From an uncultured Nocardioides sp. (lineage in GTDB: Bacteria; Actinomycetota; Actinomycetes; Propionibacteriales; Nocardioidaceae): a stretch of 16,366 nt of DNA. The notes beneath the pieces are model-generated. The model did not search any database and was not told the origin of the DNA. It saw nothing but the letters and a program-made list of their open reading frames with translations. Made by a program: the position numbers and the translations under genes. This document shows positions 1 to 6,767 of this stretch, in pieces. The stretch covers positions 1 through 16,366 of the forward strand of contig NZ_CAMPGZ010000087.1 of assembly GCF_946885725.1 (NCBI RefSeq), written 5' to 3'. Position 1 is the stretch's first letter, and each line of letters starts with the position of its first letter.

Positions 1-852
1 CCTCGCGGGCGACGCGGGTGACCTCGTCGGCGAAGGCGGAGAGCTGGTCGACCATGGTGTTGACGGTGCTCTTGAGCTCGAGGATCTCGCCGCGGGCCTC
101 GACGGTGATGGTGCGGGTCAGGTCACCGCGGGCGACGGCGGTGGTGACCTGGGCGATGTCGCGCACCTGGTTGGTCAGGTTGTCGGCCATGAAGTTGACC
201 GAGTCGGTGAGGTCGCGCCACGTGCCCGCCACGCCGGGCACCGCCGCCTGGCCGCCGAGGATGCCCTCGGTGCCCACCTCGCGCGCGACCCGGGTGACCT
301 CGTCGGCGAAGGTCCGCAGCGTCGCGGTCATCGAGTTGAGCGTCTCGGCGAGCTCGGCCACCTCGCCGCGTGCGGTGACGGTGATCTGCTGGGACAGGTC
401 GCCGCGGGCGACCGCCTGGGCCACCGACGAGATCCCGCGGACCTGGTCGGTCAGGTTCGACGCCATGGTGTTCACGGAGTCGGTGAGGTCGCGCCACGTG
501 CCGGCGACGCCGGGCACGACCGCCTGGCCGCCGAGGCGGCCCTCGGTGCCGACGTCGCGGGCGACGCGGGTGACCTCGTCGGCGAACGACGAGAGCTGGT
601 CGAGCATCCGGTCGACGGTGTCCTTGAGCTCCGCCATCTCGCCGAACACCTCGACCGTGACCGTCCGGGAGAGGTCGCCGTTGGCCACGGCGGTGGTCAC
701 CTCGGCGATGTTGCGGACCTGGGCGGTCAACCGTGAGGACGCCGTGTTCACCGCGTCGATCAGGTCGCGCCAGCTCCCGGCCGCGTCCTTCACCTTGGCC
801 TGGCTGCCGAGCTTGCCCTCGATGCCGACCTCGCGTGTCACGCGGGTGATCT
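1..852 (-). repeat. 276-bp in-frame tandem repeat in the poly-HAMP gene
   Basis: The motif ggtgacct (ggtgatct in the last copy) recurs at 17, 293, 569 and 845, always 276 bp apart, which is exactly 92 codons. Neighbouring copies are very similar at the DNA level, with shared stretches around the [20 protein letters not shown] and ITVEARGE codons. The copy nearest the N terminus is the most diverged. The array continues off the left edge. It reflects duplication of HAMP units within one gene and is not a mobile element. Confidence 0.9.
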
Positions 853-1366
853 CGTCGGCGATGACCGACAGCCGCCCGACCAGCAGGTTGACGCTGCGCG
901 CGAGGCGCAGGGGCTCGCCGCGCAGGGGCGTCCCGTTGCTGCCGACGTCCATGCGCTGGGTCAGGTCGCCCTCGGCGACCGCGGAGACGACCCGAGCCAG
1001 CTCACCAGTCGGCCGGACCAGGTCGGCCACCAGCCCGTTGGCCGCGTCGACCGCGGCGGCCCACCCACCCTCGCCGGCCCCCGGCTCGAGGCGCTCCGCG
1101 TGCCGTCCGTCGCGTCCGGCGGCACGCCGTACCCGCGCCAGTTCCGACGTCAGGTGCTGCTGGCGGTCGGCGATGTCGTTGTAGACCAGAGCCAGCTCGC
1201 CCAGCACGCCGTCGGACGCCGGGGTGAGTCGCCGCCGGAAGTTGCCGTCGCGCATCGCGGACATCGCGGCCAGAAGTCGTCGGAGCTGTACCTCCTCGCT
1301 CACGACGCGCGGGGCCGGACCCCTGCTCGTCCCGACGGTCCCCCTCGTGGCTGCTGCAGGTGGCAT
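1..1366 (-). CDS. Poly-HAMP sensor protein, N-terminal part (probable histidine kinase), cut by the left edge
   Basis: The first 455 codons of a long signalling protein are visible; the gene continues beyond position 1. No signal peptide or membrane segment is seen, so it is probably cytosolic. A HAMP-like segment lies at about residues 30-80 and is followed by HAMP units near 121-175, 213-265, 305-357 and 397-449. Each has the GDL turn (AEGDLTQ, ANGDLSR, ARGDLSQ, ARGDLTR). The linker DE(V/I)TRV recurs at residues 171, 263, 355 and 447, exactly 92 apart. Such arrays are known from group III (Nik1-type) hybrid histidine kinases and related actinobacterial kinases, where they relay osmotic or envelope stress. 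The kinase and receiver domains would lie off the window, so kinase activity is inferred. The ATG at 1366 is chosen because CGAGGAGG lies 8 nt upstream (1375-1382). The gene diverges from the SpoIIE-type phosphatase gene. A chemoreceptor-like protein is the alternative. Confidence 0.85.
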   Translation of the reverse strand, partial: MPPAAATRGTVGTSRGPAPRVVSEEVQLRRLLAAMSAMRDGNFRRRLTPASDGVLGELALVYNDIADRQQHLTSELARVRRAAGRDGRHAERLEPGAGEGGWAAAVDAANGLVADLVRPTGELARVVSAVAEGDLTQRMDVGSNGTPLRGEPLRLARSVNLLVGRLSVIADEITRVTREVGIEGKLGSQAKVKDAAGSWRDLIDAVNTASSRLTAQVRNIAEVTTAVANGDLSRTVTVEVFGEMAELKDTVDRMLDQLSSFADEVTRVARDVGTEGRLGGQAVVPGVAGTWRDLTDSVNTMASNLTDQVRGISSVAQAVARGDLSQQITVTARGEVAELAETLNSMTATLRTFADEVTRVAREVGTEGILGGQAAVPGVAGTWRDLTDSVNFMADNLTNQVRDIAQVTTAVARGDLTRTITVEARGEILELKSTVNTMVDQLSAFADEVTRVARE

Positions 1367-1387
1367 CGCGCCGGCCTCCTCGCGGCC

Positions 1388-1403
1388 TGTGACCTGTGTC
1401 ACG
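1388..1403. promoter_or_regulatory. Candidate CRP-family operator
   Basis: TGTGA-N6-TCACG matches the CRP/GlxR-type consensus TGTGA-N6-TCACA at 9 of 10 defined bases. The GTGAC/GTCAC core is a perfect inverted repeat (1389-1402), flanked by GGCC on both sides with one unpaired T. It lies in the 92-bp divergent space, 22 bp upstream of the ATG at 1366 and 56 bp upstream of the ATG at 1459. It could therefore affect either gene. The match is seen; binding is inferred. Confidence 0.5.
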
Positions 1404-1416
1404 GCCCGGCTGCAGT

Positions 1417-1431
1417 CTGTCACCATGACAG
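1417..1431. promoter_or_regulatory. Second inverted repeat in the divergent promoter region
   Basis: CTGTCA-cca-TGACAG is a perfect 6-bp dyad with a 3-bp spacer, 14 bp downstream of the CRP-like site. It shares the TGTCA half-site seen there. It may be a second operator for a regulator of the divergent signalling genes. The regulator is unknown, and no clear -10/-35 pair could be assigned in this space. Confidence 0.35.
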
Positions 1432-1458
1432 CGGCGGGGAAACGAGAGCAGGAGCTCG

Positions 1459-3870
1459 ATGCAGAGCATCGCGAGGCGCAGCGCGAGGGGTTTCCCGCCG
1501 GACGAGCGCTCGGTGGCCGGGGCGCGTCGGTTCGTGCGGCGTGAGCTCGAGACGTGGGGAGCCGCCGACCTGGTCGACTCGGCCGTCCTGATGACCAGCG
1601 AGCTCGTCACCAACGCGGTGATGCACGCCGGCACGCCGGTCGAGGTCAGGCTGCTGCTCGACGTCAGTCGCCTGCGCATCGAGGTGCAGGACCTGCACCC
1701 GCTTCGAACGCTGGACCCCACGCTCACGCGTCCCGTCGACGAGTCCGAGCACGGCCGCGGACTGCTGATCACCAGTGCCGTGGCGACGTCGTGGGGCGTG
1801 GTCTACACCGACACCGCCAAGCAGGTCTGGGTCGAGATCGACCGGGGCGTGGACCCACAGCCGGCCCCCGGTGACGCCGACGGTACGGCGACCCGCGGCG
1901 ACGTGCTCGTCGCGGTCGTGGAGCTGTCGGACTCCGGTCTGGTCCGCGGCTGGAACGACGACGCGACCCGGATGCTCGGCTGGACCAGTGCCGAGGTCGC
2001 GGGTCGGCAGTGGCGCGGTCTCGTCGACGGGTCCGGGCCGGCCGGCGGTGAGCGGCTGCCCTGGCGCGGCGAGCTGGTGGTGCGCACGAAGCCCGGAGAC
2101 GTGCTGACCGTCTACGCGACGAAGCACGACGTGGTCGACGGCGACGGCTCGGTGCTGCTGCTCGTTCCGGTCGCGCAGCGCGGGCTGCTCGAGCGCCCGC
2201 CAGCCGCCACACCCGCGCCCGCGCCCGCGCCGTACGACCCGATCGGGCTCGGCGACGAGGCGCTCGCCCGGCTCCGGCTCGAGGACTACCTCGACCTGGC
2301 CGTCGAGCGCTGCCGCGACCTCGTCGGTGCCGATGCGACGTACTTGCTGCTGGCCCGCGACCTCGACCCCGAGCTGGAGGTGACGGCCGTCAGCGGCCTC
2401 GACGCGCGCCTGCGGGGACTCCGCATGCCGCGGGACGCACCGGGCGCCTTGAGCCGACCCAACCCCGGGCTGCCGCTGGTGCTCCGGGACCTCGCCGACG
2501 GGGACGTTCCCCTGCTCGCCGGGACGCGCTGCCGGTCGGTGCTCGTCGTCCCCGTGGTGGTGGAGGGCCGGGTGGTCGGCGCGCTGGGCGCCGGCACGGA
2601 GCACGCCGCCGGACTCGACGACGATCGAGCAGCGCTGCTCGCCCGCGCCGCCGCCTCGCTGGCGACGGCGACGGACCGCGCCCGGCTGCGCGCCGCGGAG
2701 GCGGAACGGCGGCACTGGCTCGGCCTGCTTCTCGAGGCCGGTGCGCTCCTCGCGGGCTCGCTCGACCAGCAGATGACGATGGCGCTCACCGGGCAGGTCG
2801 TCGTACCGGAGCTGGCGACCTGGTGCGCCATCCACCTGCGCGACGCGCGCGGCCTGCTCGTGCTGGAGCAGGTCTGGCACGAGGACGAGCGGCAGGTCGG
2901 CGCGATCCGGCGCGAGCTCGAGGCGGTCGACATCGAGCAGCTGCCGGCGTCCGACACCGGTCCGCTGCGGGGCCCGGTGCAGCACCTCCCGCTCACGGTC
3001 CGCGGACGCGAGATCGGTGTGCTCACCCTCGGGCGCCCCGGCGCCGCACCGCTGACCGGCGAGGTCCTGCAGGTGGCCGAGTCGTTGGCGCGCCGGGCCG
3101 CGATGGCCATCGACAACGCGCAAGCCCACGGCGCGCTCAAGGCGGCGGGGGAGGCGCTGCAGAGCAGCCTGCTGCCCCCGACGATCCAGGTCCCGCCCGG
3201 GCTCGACGTCGCGGTGGTCTACGAGCCGGCCGGGCAGAGCAGCACCGCGGGCGGCGACTTCTACGACCTGTTCCCGATCGGCGACGGGCGCTGGTGCTGG
3301 GTGGTCGGCGACGTGTGCGGGACCGGCGCCGAGGCGGCGGCCGTCACCGGCCTCGCCCGGCACACGATCCGGGCGCTCGCCCTGGCCGGGCTGCCGACCG
3401 GGGTGACGCTGGAGCGGCTCAACGCCGCGATCCTCGACGAGGGCGAGCGGGGGCGGTTCCTCACCCTGGTCGGCGGTGTGGTCGAGCCCGTTCGCGACGG
3501 CCGGGCCCGGCTCAGCCTGGTCGTGGCCGGGCACCCGCCTCCGTTCCTGGTGCGCGACCGCGTGCCGGTGCAGGTCGGTAGCCCGCAGTCGCTGCTGGGG
3601 GTCGAGGAGCGGGTGGCGTTCGTCGAGGACCACCTCGAGCTGCGACGGGGCGACCTCCTCGTCGCTCTGACCGACGGCGTGCTGGAGCGCCGCGACGGCA
3701 ACCGGATGCTCGGGGAGGAGGGTGTGCTGGAGGCCGAGCTCGCCGCCTCCGTGGGACTGCCGGCCCAGACGGTGGCCGACCGGGTCCGTCGCCTGGTCCT
3801 GGACTTCGTGCCGGGTGCGCACCGCGACGACATGGCGATCCTCGCCCTGCGCGTCCCGGAGGGAGTGTGA
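1459..3870 (+). CDS. SpoIIE-family PP2C phosphatase with N-terminal HATPase domain and PAS/GAF-like sensor regions
   Basis: This 803-residue multidomain regulator probably acts in a partner-switching cascade, where a phosphatase and a kinase set the phosphorylation of anti-anti-sigma (STAS) proteins. Domains in order: an RsbW-like HATPase at about 10-130, with N-box ELVTNAVMHA (E48, N52), D78 and glycine loop HGRGL (98-102); a PAS-like segment at about 150-230; GAF-like segments at about 275-415 and 425-560; and a SpoIIE/PP2C domain at about 580-800. The phosphatase keeps its metal ligands: GGDFYD (598-603, D600), GDVCGTG (617-623, D618), TDG (D739) and HRDD (D790, D791). It looks active. Similar fusions are common in Streptomyces and Nocardioides. 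ATG 1459 has AGGAG 4 nt upstream. No sigma or STAS gene is adjacent, so the target is unknown. Confidence 0.93.
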   Translation: MQSIARRSARGFPPDERSVAGARRFVRRELETWGAADLVDSAVLMTSELVTNAVMHAGTPVEVRLLLDVSRLRIEVQDLHPLRTLDPTLTRPVDESEHGRGLLITSAVATSWGVVYTDTAKQVWVEIDRGVDPQPAPGDADGTATRGDVLVAVVELSDSGLVRGWNDDATRMLGWTSAEVAGRQWRGLVDGSGPAGGERLPWRGELVVRTKPGDVLTVYATKHDVVDGDGSVLLLVPVAQRGLLERPPAATPAPAPAPYDPIGLGDEALARLRLEDYLDLAVERCRDLVGADATYLLLARDLDPELEVTAVSGLDARLRGLRMPRDAPGALSRPNPGLPLVLRDLADGDVPLLAGTRCRSVLVVPVVVEGRVVGALGAGTEHAAGLDDDRAALLARAAASLATATDRARLRAAEAERRHWLGLLLEAGALLAGSLDQQMTMALTGQVVVPELATWCAIHLRDARGLLVLEQVWHEDERQVGAIRRELEAVDIEQLPASDTGPLRGPVQHLPLTVRGREIGVLTLGRPGAAPLTGEVLQVAESLARRAAMAIDNAQAHGALKAAGEALQSSLLPPTIQVPPGLDVAVVYEPAGQSSTAGGDFYDLFPIGDGRWCWVVGDVCGTGAEAAAVTGLARHTIRALALAGLPTGVTLERLNAAILDEGERGRFLTLVGGVVEPVRDGRARLSLVVAGHPPPFLVRDRVPVQVGSPQSLLGVEERVAFVEDHLELRRGDLLVALTDGVLERRDGNRMLGEEGVLEAELAASVGLPAQTVADRVRRLVLDFVPGAHRDDMAILALRVPEGV

Positions 3871-3911
3871 TTCGTCCGATTTCGGGGCGCATCCATAACG
3901 CAACGGGGACA

Positions 3912-4634
3912 ATGAGTCCAGTGAGCACCGCACCCCTCGTCGACGTGGACGCGCTCTGGGTCCGTTTCGGGTCCGTGGACGCCGTCCAGGGCATCGACCT
4001 GTCCGTCCCCGCCGGTACGGCGACCGCACTCCTCGGCCGCAACGGCGCCGGCAAGTCGACGACGATGCGCGTGCTGGCCGGCGTGATCCCGCCCACCGGC
4101 GGCTCGGTCCGCGTGTGCGGGCTCGACATCCGGCAGGACACGCTCGCGGTCAAGCGGCTCACCGGCTACTGCCCCGACGTGGGCGGTCTCGTCCCGCGCG
4201 CGACGCCGTGGGAGCACCTCCAGCTGGCCGCGAGGCTGCGCCGGCTGGACAGCGGCTGGGAGGCCCGCGCACGCGACCTGCTCGAGCGCTTCGACCTCGG
4301 CGCCGCGACGCACCGCGTGACTGCCGGGTTCAGCCACGGCATGGGCCGCCGCATGTCGGTGATCCTCGCGGCGTTCCACAAGCCGCGCGTGCTGCTGCTC
4401 GACGAGCCGTTCGACGGCGTCGACCCGCTCGGCGTCGAAGCCACCATGGAGGTGATCGCCGACGCGCGCGCGGAGGGCGCCGCCGTCCTGGTCTCCACCC
4501 ACCTGCGCGAGCTCGCCGTCGAAGCGTGCCAGGAGGCCTACGTCCTGCGCGGCGGCCAGGCCGTCGCCCAGGTGCCGGCCACCGCGATGTCGGGGGAGGA
4601 AGGTGCGCGTGCCTACCGCGGTCTCCTCGACTGA
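3912..4634 (+). CDS. ABC transporter ATP-binding protein (ABC-2 type)
   Basis: The nucleotide-binding subunit of an ABC transporter, 240 residues from the ATG at 3912. Walker A is GRNGAGKST (42-50); the Q-loop region is GYCPDVGGL (85-93, with D89 where Gln or Glu is usual). The signature region is FSHGMGRRM (140-148), with His replacing the second position of SGG. Walker B is LLLDEP (161-166) and the switch His is H197 (VSTHL). It overlaps the next gene, a membrane protein, so the pair probably forms an exporter or membrane-remodelling transporter; the substrate is unknown. A GTG at 3867 overlaps the previous stop and has GGAGG nearby, but codons 3870-3911 are AT-richer and unlike coding sequence. 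ATG 3912 or GTG 3921, after GGGGAC, is therefore more likely. The exact start is uncertain. Confidence 0.9.
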   Translation: MSPVSTAPLVDVDALWVRFGSVDAVQGIDLSVPAGTATALLGRNGAGKSTTMRVLAGVIPPTGGSVRVCGLDIRQDTLAVKRLTGYCPDVGGLVPRATPWEHLQLAARLRRLDSGWEARARDLLERFDLGAATHRVTAGFSHGMGRRMSVILAAFHKPRVLLLDEPFDGVDPLGVEATMEVIADARAEGAAVLVSTHLRELAVEACQEAYVLRGGQAVAQVPATAMSGEEGARAYRGLLD

Positions 4635-6180
4635 GCCGGTCGCAGCTCCCCGCACTGGCTCGTCCTGGCTACGCGAGCAGCGCCGCGCGATAGCCGACCT
4701 CGGCCCGCTGCTGAGGTTCCGCGCCTCCGCCGTGCGCGGACGGTCCCGGACCGTGCTCGTGCTGGTCACCGCGACGATGCTCGGGCTGACCGTCGCCGCG
4801 TCCTGGTTCCCGGCGTACCTCCCCGAGGGCGACGAGCGCCGCTCCGACGTGCTCCTGCTGCTCCCGTCCGGCTACATCGGCGTGCTGGTGATCGCGATGA
4901 TCTCCGCCGCCGCGTCGGGTGGTGGCCGCGAGCTGCTGCCGCGCGACCAGGGCATGGCGTTCCCGGTGAGCCCGACCACCGACCACCTCGGCGCGCTGCT
5001 GATGGCGCCGCTGAACATCGCCTGGATCGTGCAGGCGTGGACGCTGCTGGGCGCGACCGCCTACATCGTCGGCCCGAAGTGGACCCTGCCGCTCGCGCTC
5101 GCGCCGACCATCATCTGGCTCGTGGCCGCGACGGCGATCGCGCAGATCGGCGCGTGGACGATCGAGTGGATCCGCCGCGGCGAGTACGGCGTGCTCACCG
5201 TCCGGCTGATCAGCATCGCGCTCGCGGGCGGGCTGGGGCTGCTCATCGCCACCGACAACCTCGTCCCGGTGCTGGATCGCAGCCCGACCGTGCGCATCCT
5301 GTTCGGCGTGCTGCTCGGCGCCGACGGGCAGATCCTGCCCTGGCTCCGCGTGGTGCTGGTGCTGCTGGCCATCGCCGTCGCCTCGATCGCCCTGGGTGCG
5401 TTCGCGTCGGCCGCCGTCGTACGACGGGCAGCGCGTGACGAGCTCCGCGAGGAGACCTCGCTGCGGCCGGCGCGCACCCACCCCTCGTCCGACCTCGCCG
5501 CGCTGCTTCGCACCGACCGGGTCGCGATCTGGCGCTCGGTGCCGCTGCGCCGCGGCCTCGCCGTGCTGGCGCTGCTGCCCGGTCTCGTCGCGCTGGCCGG
5601 CGGCCTCGACTGGCTGATGCTCAGCATCCTGCCCGGCCTGGTCGCCTCCGGTGGCGCGCTGCTCTTCGGCGTCAACGCCTGGTGCCTCGACGGTCGCGGT
5701 GCCCTCTGGCGCGACAGCATCCCGGTGTCGCCGCGGCTGGCGTTCGCGTCGCGCGCGATCGTGCTGGCCGAGGTGCTGCTGCTCGTCACCACGCTGACGC
5801 TGCTGATGGGCGCGGTCCGCGCGGGTGAGCCGACGGTCTCCCGCGTCCTGGCGGTCGTCTGCTGCGGCATCGTCGTGTGCGTGCAGGTCGTCGCCACCGC
5901 GCTCAAGTGGTCGGTGAAGTCGCCGTTCGCCGTCGACCTGCGCAGTGCCCGCGCCACGCCGGCGCCGCCCGTCGTGATGGTCGGCTACTCGGCGCGGCTG
6001 GCGTTCTCGACGACGATGACCGGGATGGTCTTCGGCGTCGCGACGTTCGCGCCGTGGTACTGGTCGCTGCTGCTGGCCGCGCCGTTCCTGCTCTTCTCGA
6101 CGCGCAAGCTCGTCGCCACCTCCAACGCCTGGGTCGACCCCGAGACGCGCTGCCGCGTGGTGGCGACGGTCGCCAGCTGA
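4609..6180 (+). CDS. ABC-2 type transporter permease, multi-spanning membrane protein
   Basis: A protein of 523 residues with a basic, cytosolic N terminus (about 1-47) and roughly 10 to 12 hydrophobic segments. Examples are VLVLVTATMLGLTVAASWF (about 49-67), VLLLLPSGYIGVLVIAMISA (81-100), the stretch around 159-180, and the final pair ending in WYWSLLLAAPFLLF. It has no ATPase motifs. It overlaps the ATPase gene by 26 bp, so it is almost certainly the membrane partner. GTG 4609 was preferred over the in-frame GTG at 4603 because the strong GGGGGAGGAAGG ribosome site (4591-4602) gives better spacing. The family is too divergent for me to name a substrate. Its stop lies 1 bp from the stop of the convergent lipoprotein gene, with no space for a separate terminator. 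Confidence 0.85.
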   Translation: MPTAVSSTEPVAAPRTGSSWLREQRRAIADLGPLLRFRASAVRGRSRTVLVLVTATMLGLTVAASWFPAYLPEGDERRSDVLLLLPSGYIGVLVIAMISAAASGGGRELLPRDQGMAFPVSPTTDHLGALLMAPLNIAWIVQAWTLLGATAYIVGPKWTLPLALAPTIIWLVAATAIAQIGAWTIEWIRRGEYGVLTVRLISIALAGGLGLLIATDNLVPVLDRSPTVRILFGVLLGADGQILPWLRVVLVLLAIAVASIALGAFASAAVVRRAARDELREETSLRPARTHPSSDLAALLRTDRVAIWRSVPLRRGLAVLALLPGLVALAGGLDWLMLSILPGLVASGGALLFGVNAWCLDGRGALWRDSIPVSPRLAFASRAIVLAEVLLLVTTLTLLMGAVRAGEPTVSRVLAVVCCGIVVCVQVVATALKWSVKSPFAVDLRSARATPAPPVVMVGYSARLAFSTTMTGMVFGVATFAPWYWSLLLAAPFLLFSTRKLVATSNAWVDPETRCRVVATVAS

Positions 6181-6181
6181 G

Positions 6182-6715
6182 CTACTGCTCGGGGTTCTCC
6201 AGGCCGGCCGCCGCGCACTCGGTCAGCGGCTTGATGACCTCCTGGTTGGCCTTCTCCTGCTCGCCGGCGAACATCAGCGTGAACATCGACTTCAGCCGCT
6301 CCTCGGTCAGCACCTCGTCGAGGCACTGCTTGGTGCGCTCGTCCATCTGGTCACCAGCGCCGAGCGCCTTGTTCATCAGGCCCTCGACGTCGGCACAGTC
6401 GAACAGCACGTCGGTCGCGGACTCGGCGTCGTCGCGCTCCATGACGACGTTGGTCATCGGCTTCGCCTTCAGGTCCTCGTCGAGGAACTCGTACTCCTTC
6501 AGCTTGTCGACGCCGATGGAGTCCACGAAGCCGTCGCCGATGCAGTCGGCCTCGCCGCGCTTCATCTGGAACACGCTGCCCTGTGCGCCCTCCTGCTCCT
6601 TCATGATCGAGTCGGAGATCGACTTGCTGGCCTTCTCCTCCTCCTCGTTGCCGCCGCAGGCGGTCAGCGGGAGCAGCAGGGCGGCGAGCAGGATGATGCG
6701 GGCTGTGCGGGGCAT
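6182..6715 (-). CDS. Small secreted lipoprotein, function unknown
   Basis: A 177-residue protein with a short basic start (MPRTAR), a hydrophobic stretch at 7-18 and a lipobox LTAC at 17-20, so cleavage before C20 and lipid anchoring to the outer face of the membrane are expected. An acidic linker GGNEEEE follows. The mature part is charged and mainly helical in character, with four further cysteines (C58, C107, C131, C167) that could form two disulfides. I do not recognise the family. The start at 6715 has no Shine-Dalgarno site, but TAGTGT ends 6 nt upstream, which suggests a leaderless transcript. The gene is convergent with the ABC permease and divergent from the acyl-CoA dehydrogenase operon. 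No functional link to either is visible. Confidence 0.85.
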   Translation of the reverse strand: MPRTARIILLAALLLPLTACGGNEEEEKASKSISDSIMKEQEGAQGSVFQMKRGEADCIGDGFVDSIGVDKLKEYEFLDEDLKAKPMTNVVMERDDAESATDVLFDCADVEGLMNKALGAGDQMDERTKQCLDEVLTEERLKSMFTLMFAGEQEKANQEVIKPLTECAAAGLENPEQ

Positions 6716-6721
6716 GCGCCG

Positions 6722-6727
6722 ACACTA
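6722..6727 (-). promoter_or_regulatory. Candidate -10 element for a leaderless lipoprotein transcript
   Basis: On the minus strand TAGTGT matches the actinobacterial -10 pattern TANNNT and ends 6 nt before the ATG at 6715, so transcription would start at or next to the A of the start codon. No convincing -35 box is seen at the right distance. Confidence 0.45.
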
Positions 6728-6754
6728 CCGACGCGGTCGTTCGCACCGAGCCTC

Positions 6755-6760
6755 TAGGGT
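6755..6760 (+). promoter_or_regulatory. Candidate -10 element for a leaderless dehydrogenase operon transcript
   Basis: TAGGGT fits TANNNT and ends 7 nt before the ATG at 6768. There is no Shine-Dalgarno sequence in the 52-bp space between the two divergent genes. This is the usual geometry of leaderless mRNAs in actinobacteria. No strong -35 box is visible. Confidence 0.5.
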
Positions 6761-6767
6761 CGGCCGC

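Noticed and set aside
3867..3911. GTG start at 3867 for the ABC ATPase, overlapping the phosphatase stop
   Set aside because: A GGAGG site is close, but the 15 extra codons have low third-position GC and no family similarity. It was kept as an alternative in the gene entry.
1420..4029. Long minus-strand open frame (869 codons) opposite the SpoIIE-type gene
   Set aside because: It runs antisense to a gene with clear domains and is rich in Arg, Gly, Pro and His with no motif. Long antisense frames are expected at this GC content.
3261..4769. Minus-strand open frame of about 500 codons across the phosphatase and ABC ATPase genes
   Set aside because: It overlaps two convincing plus-strand genes and has low-complexity composition and no domain.
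5877..6767. In-frame upstream extension of the acyl-CoA dehydrogenase frame
   Set aside because: It crosses the end of the ABC permease and the whole lipoprotein gene on the other strand. Family similarity begins at ATG 6768.
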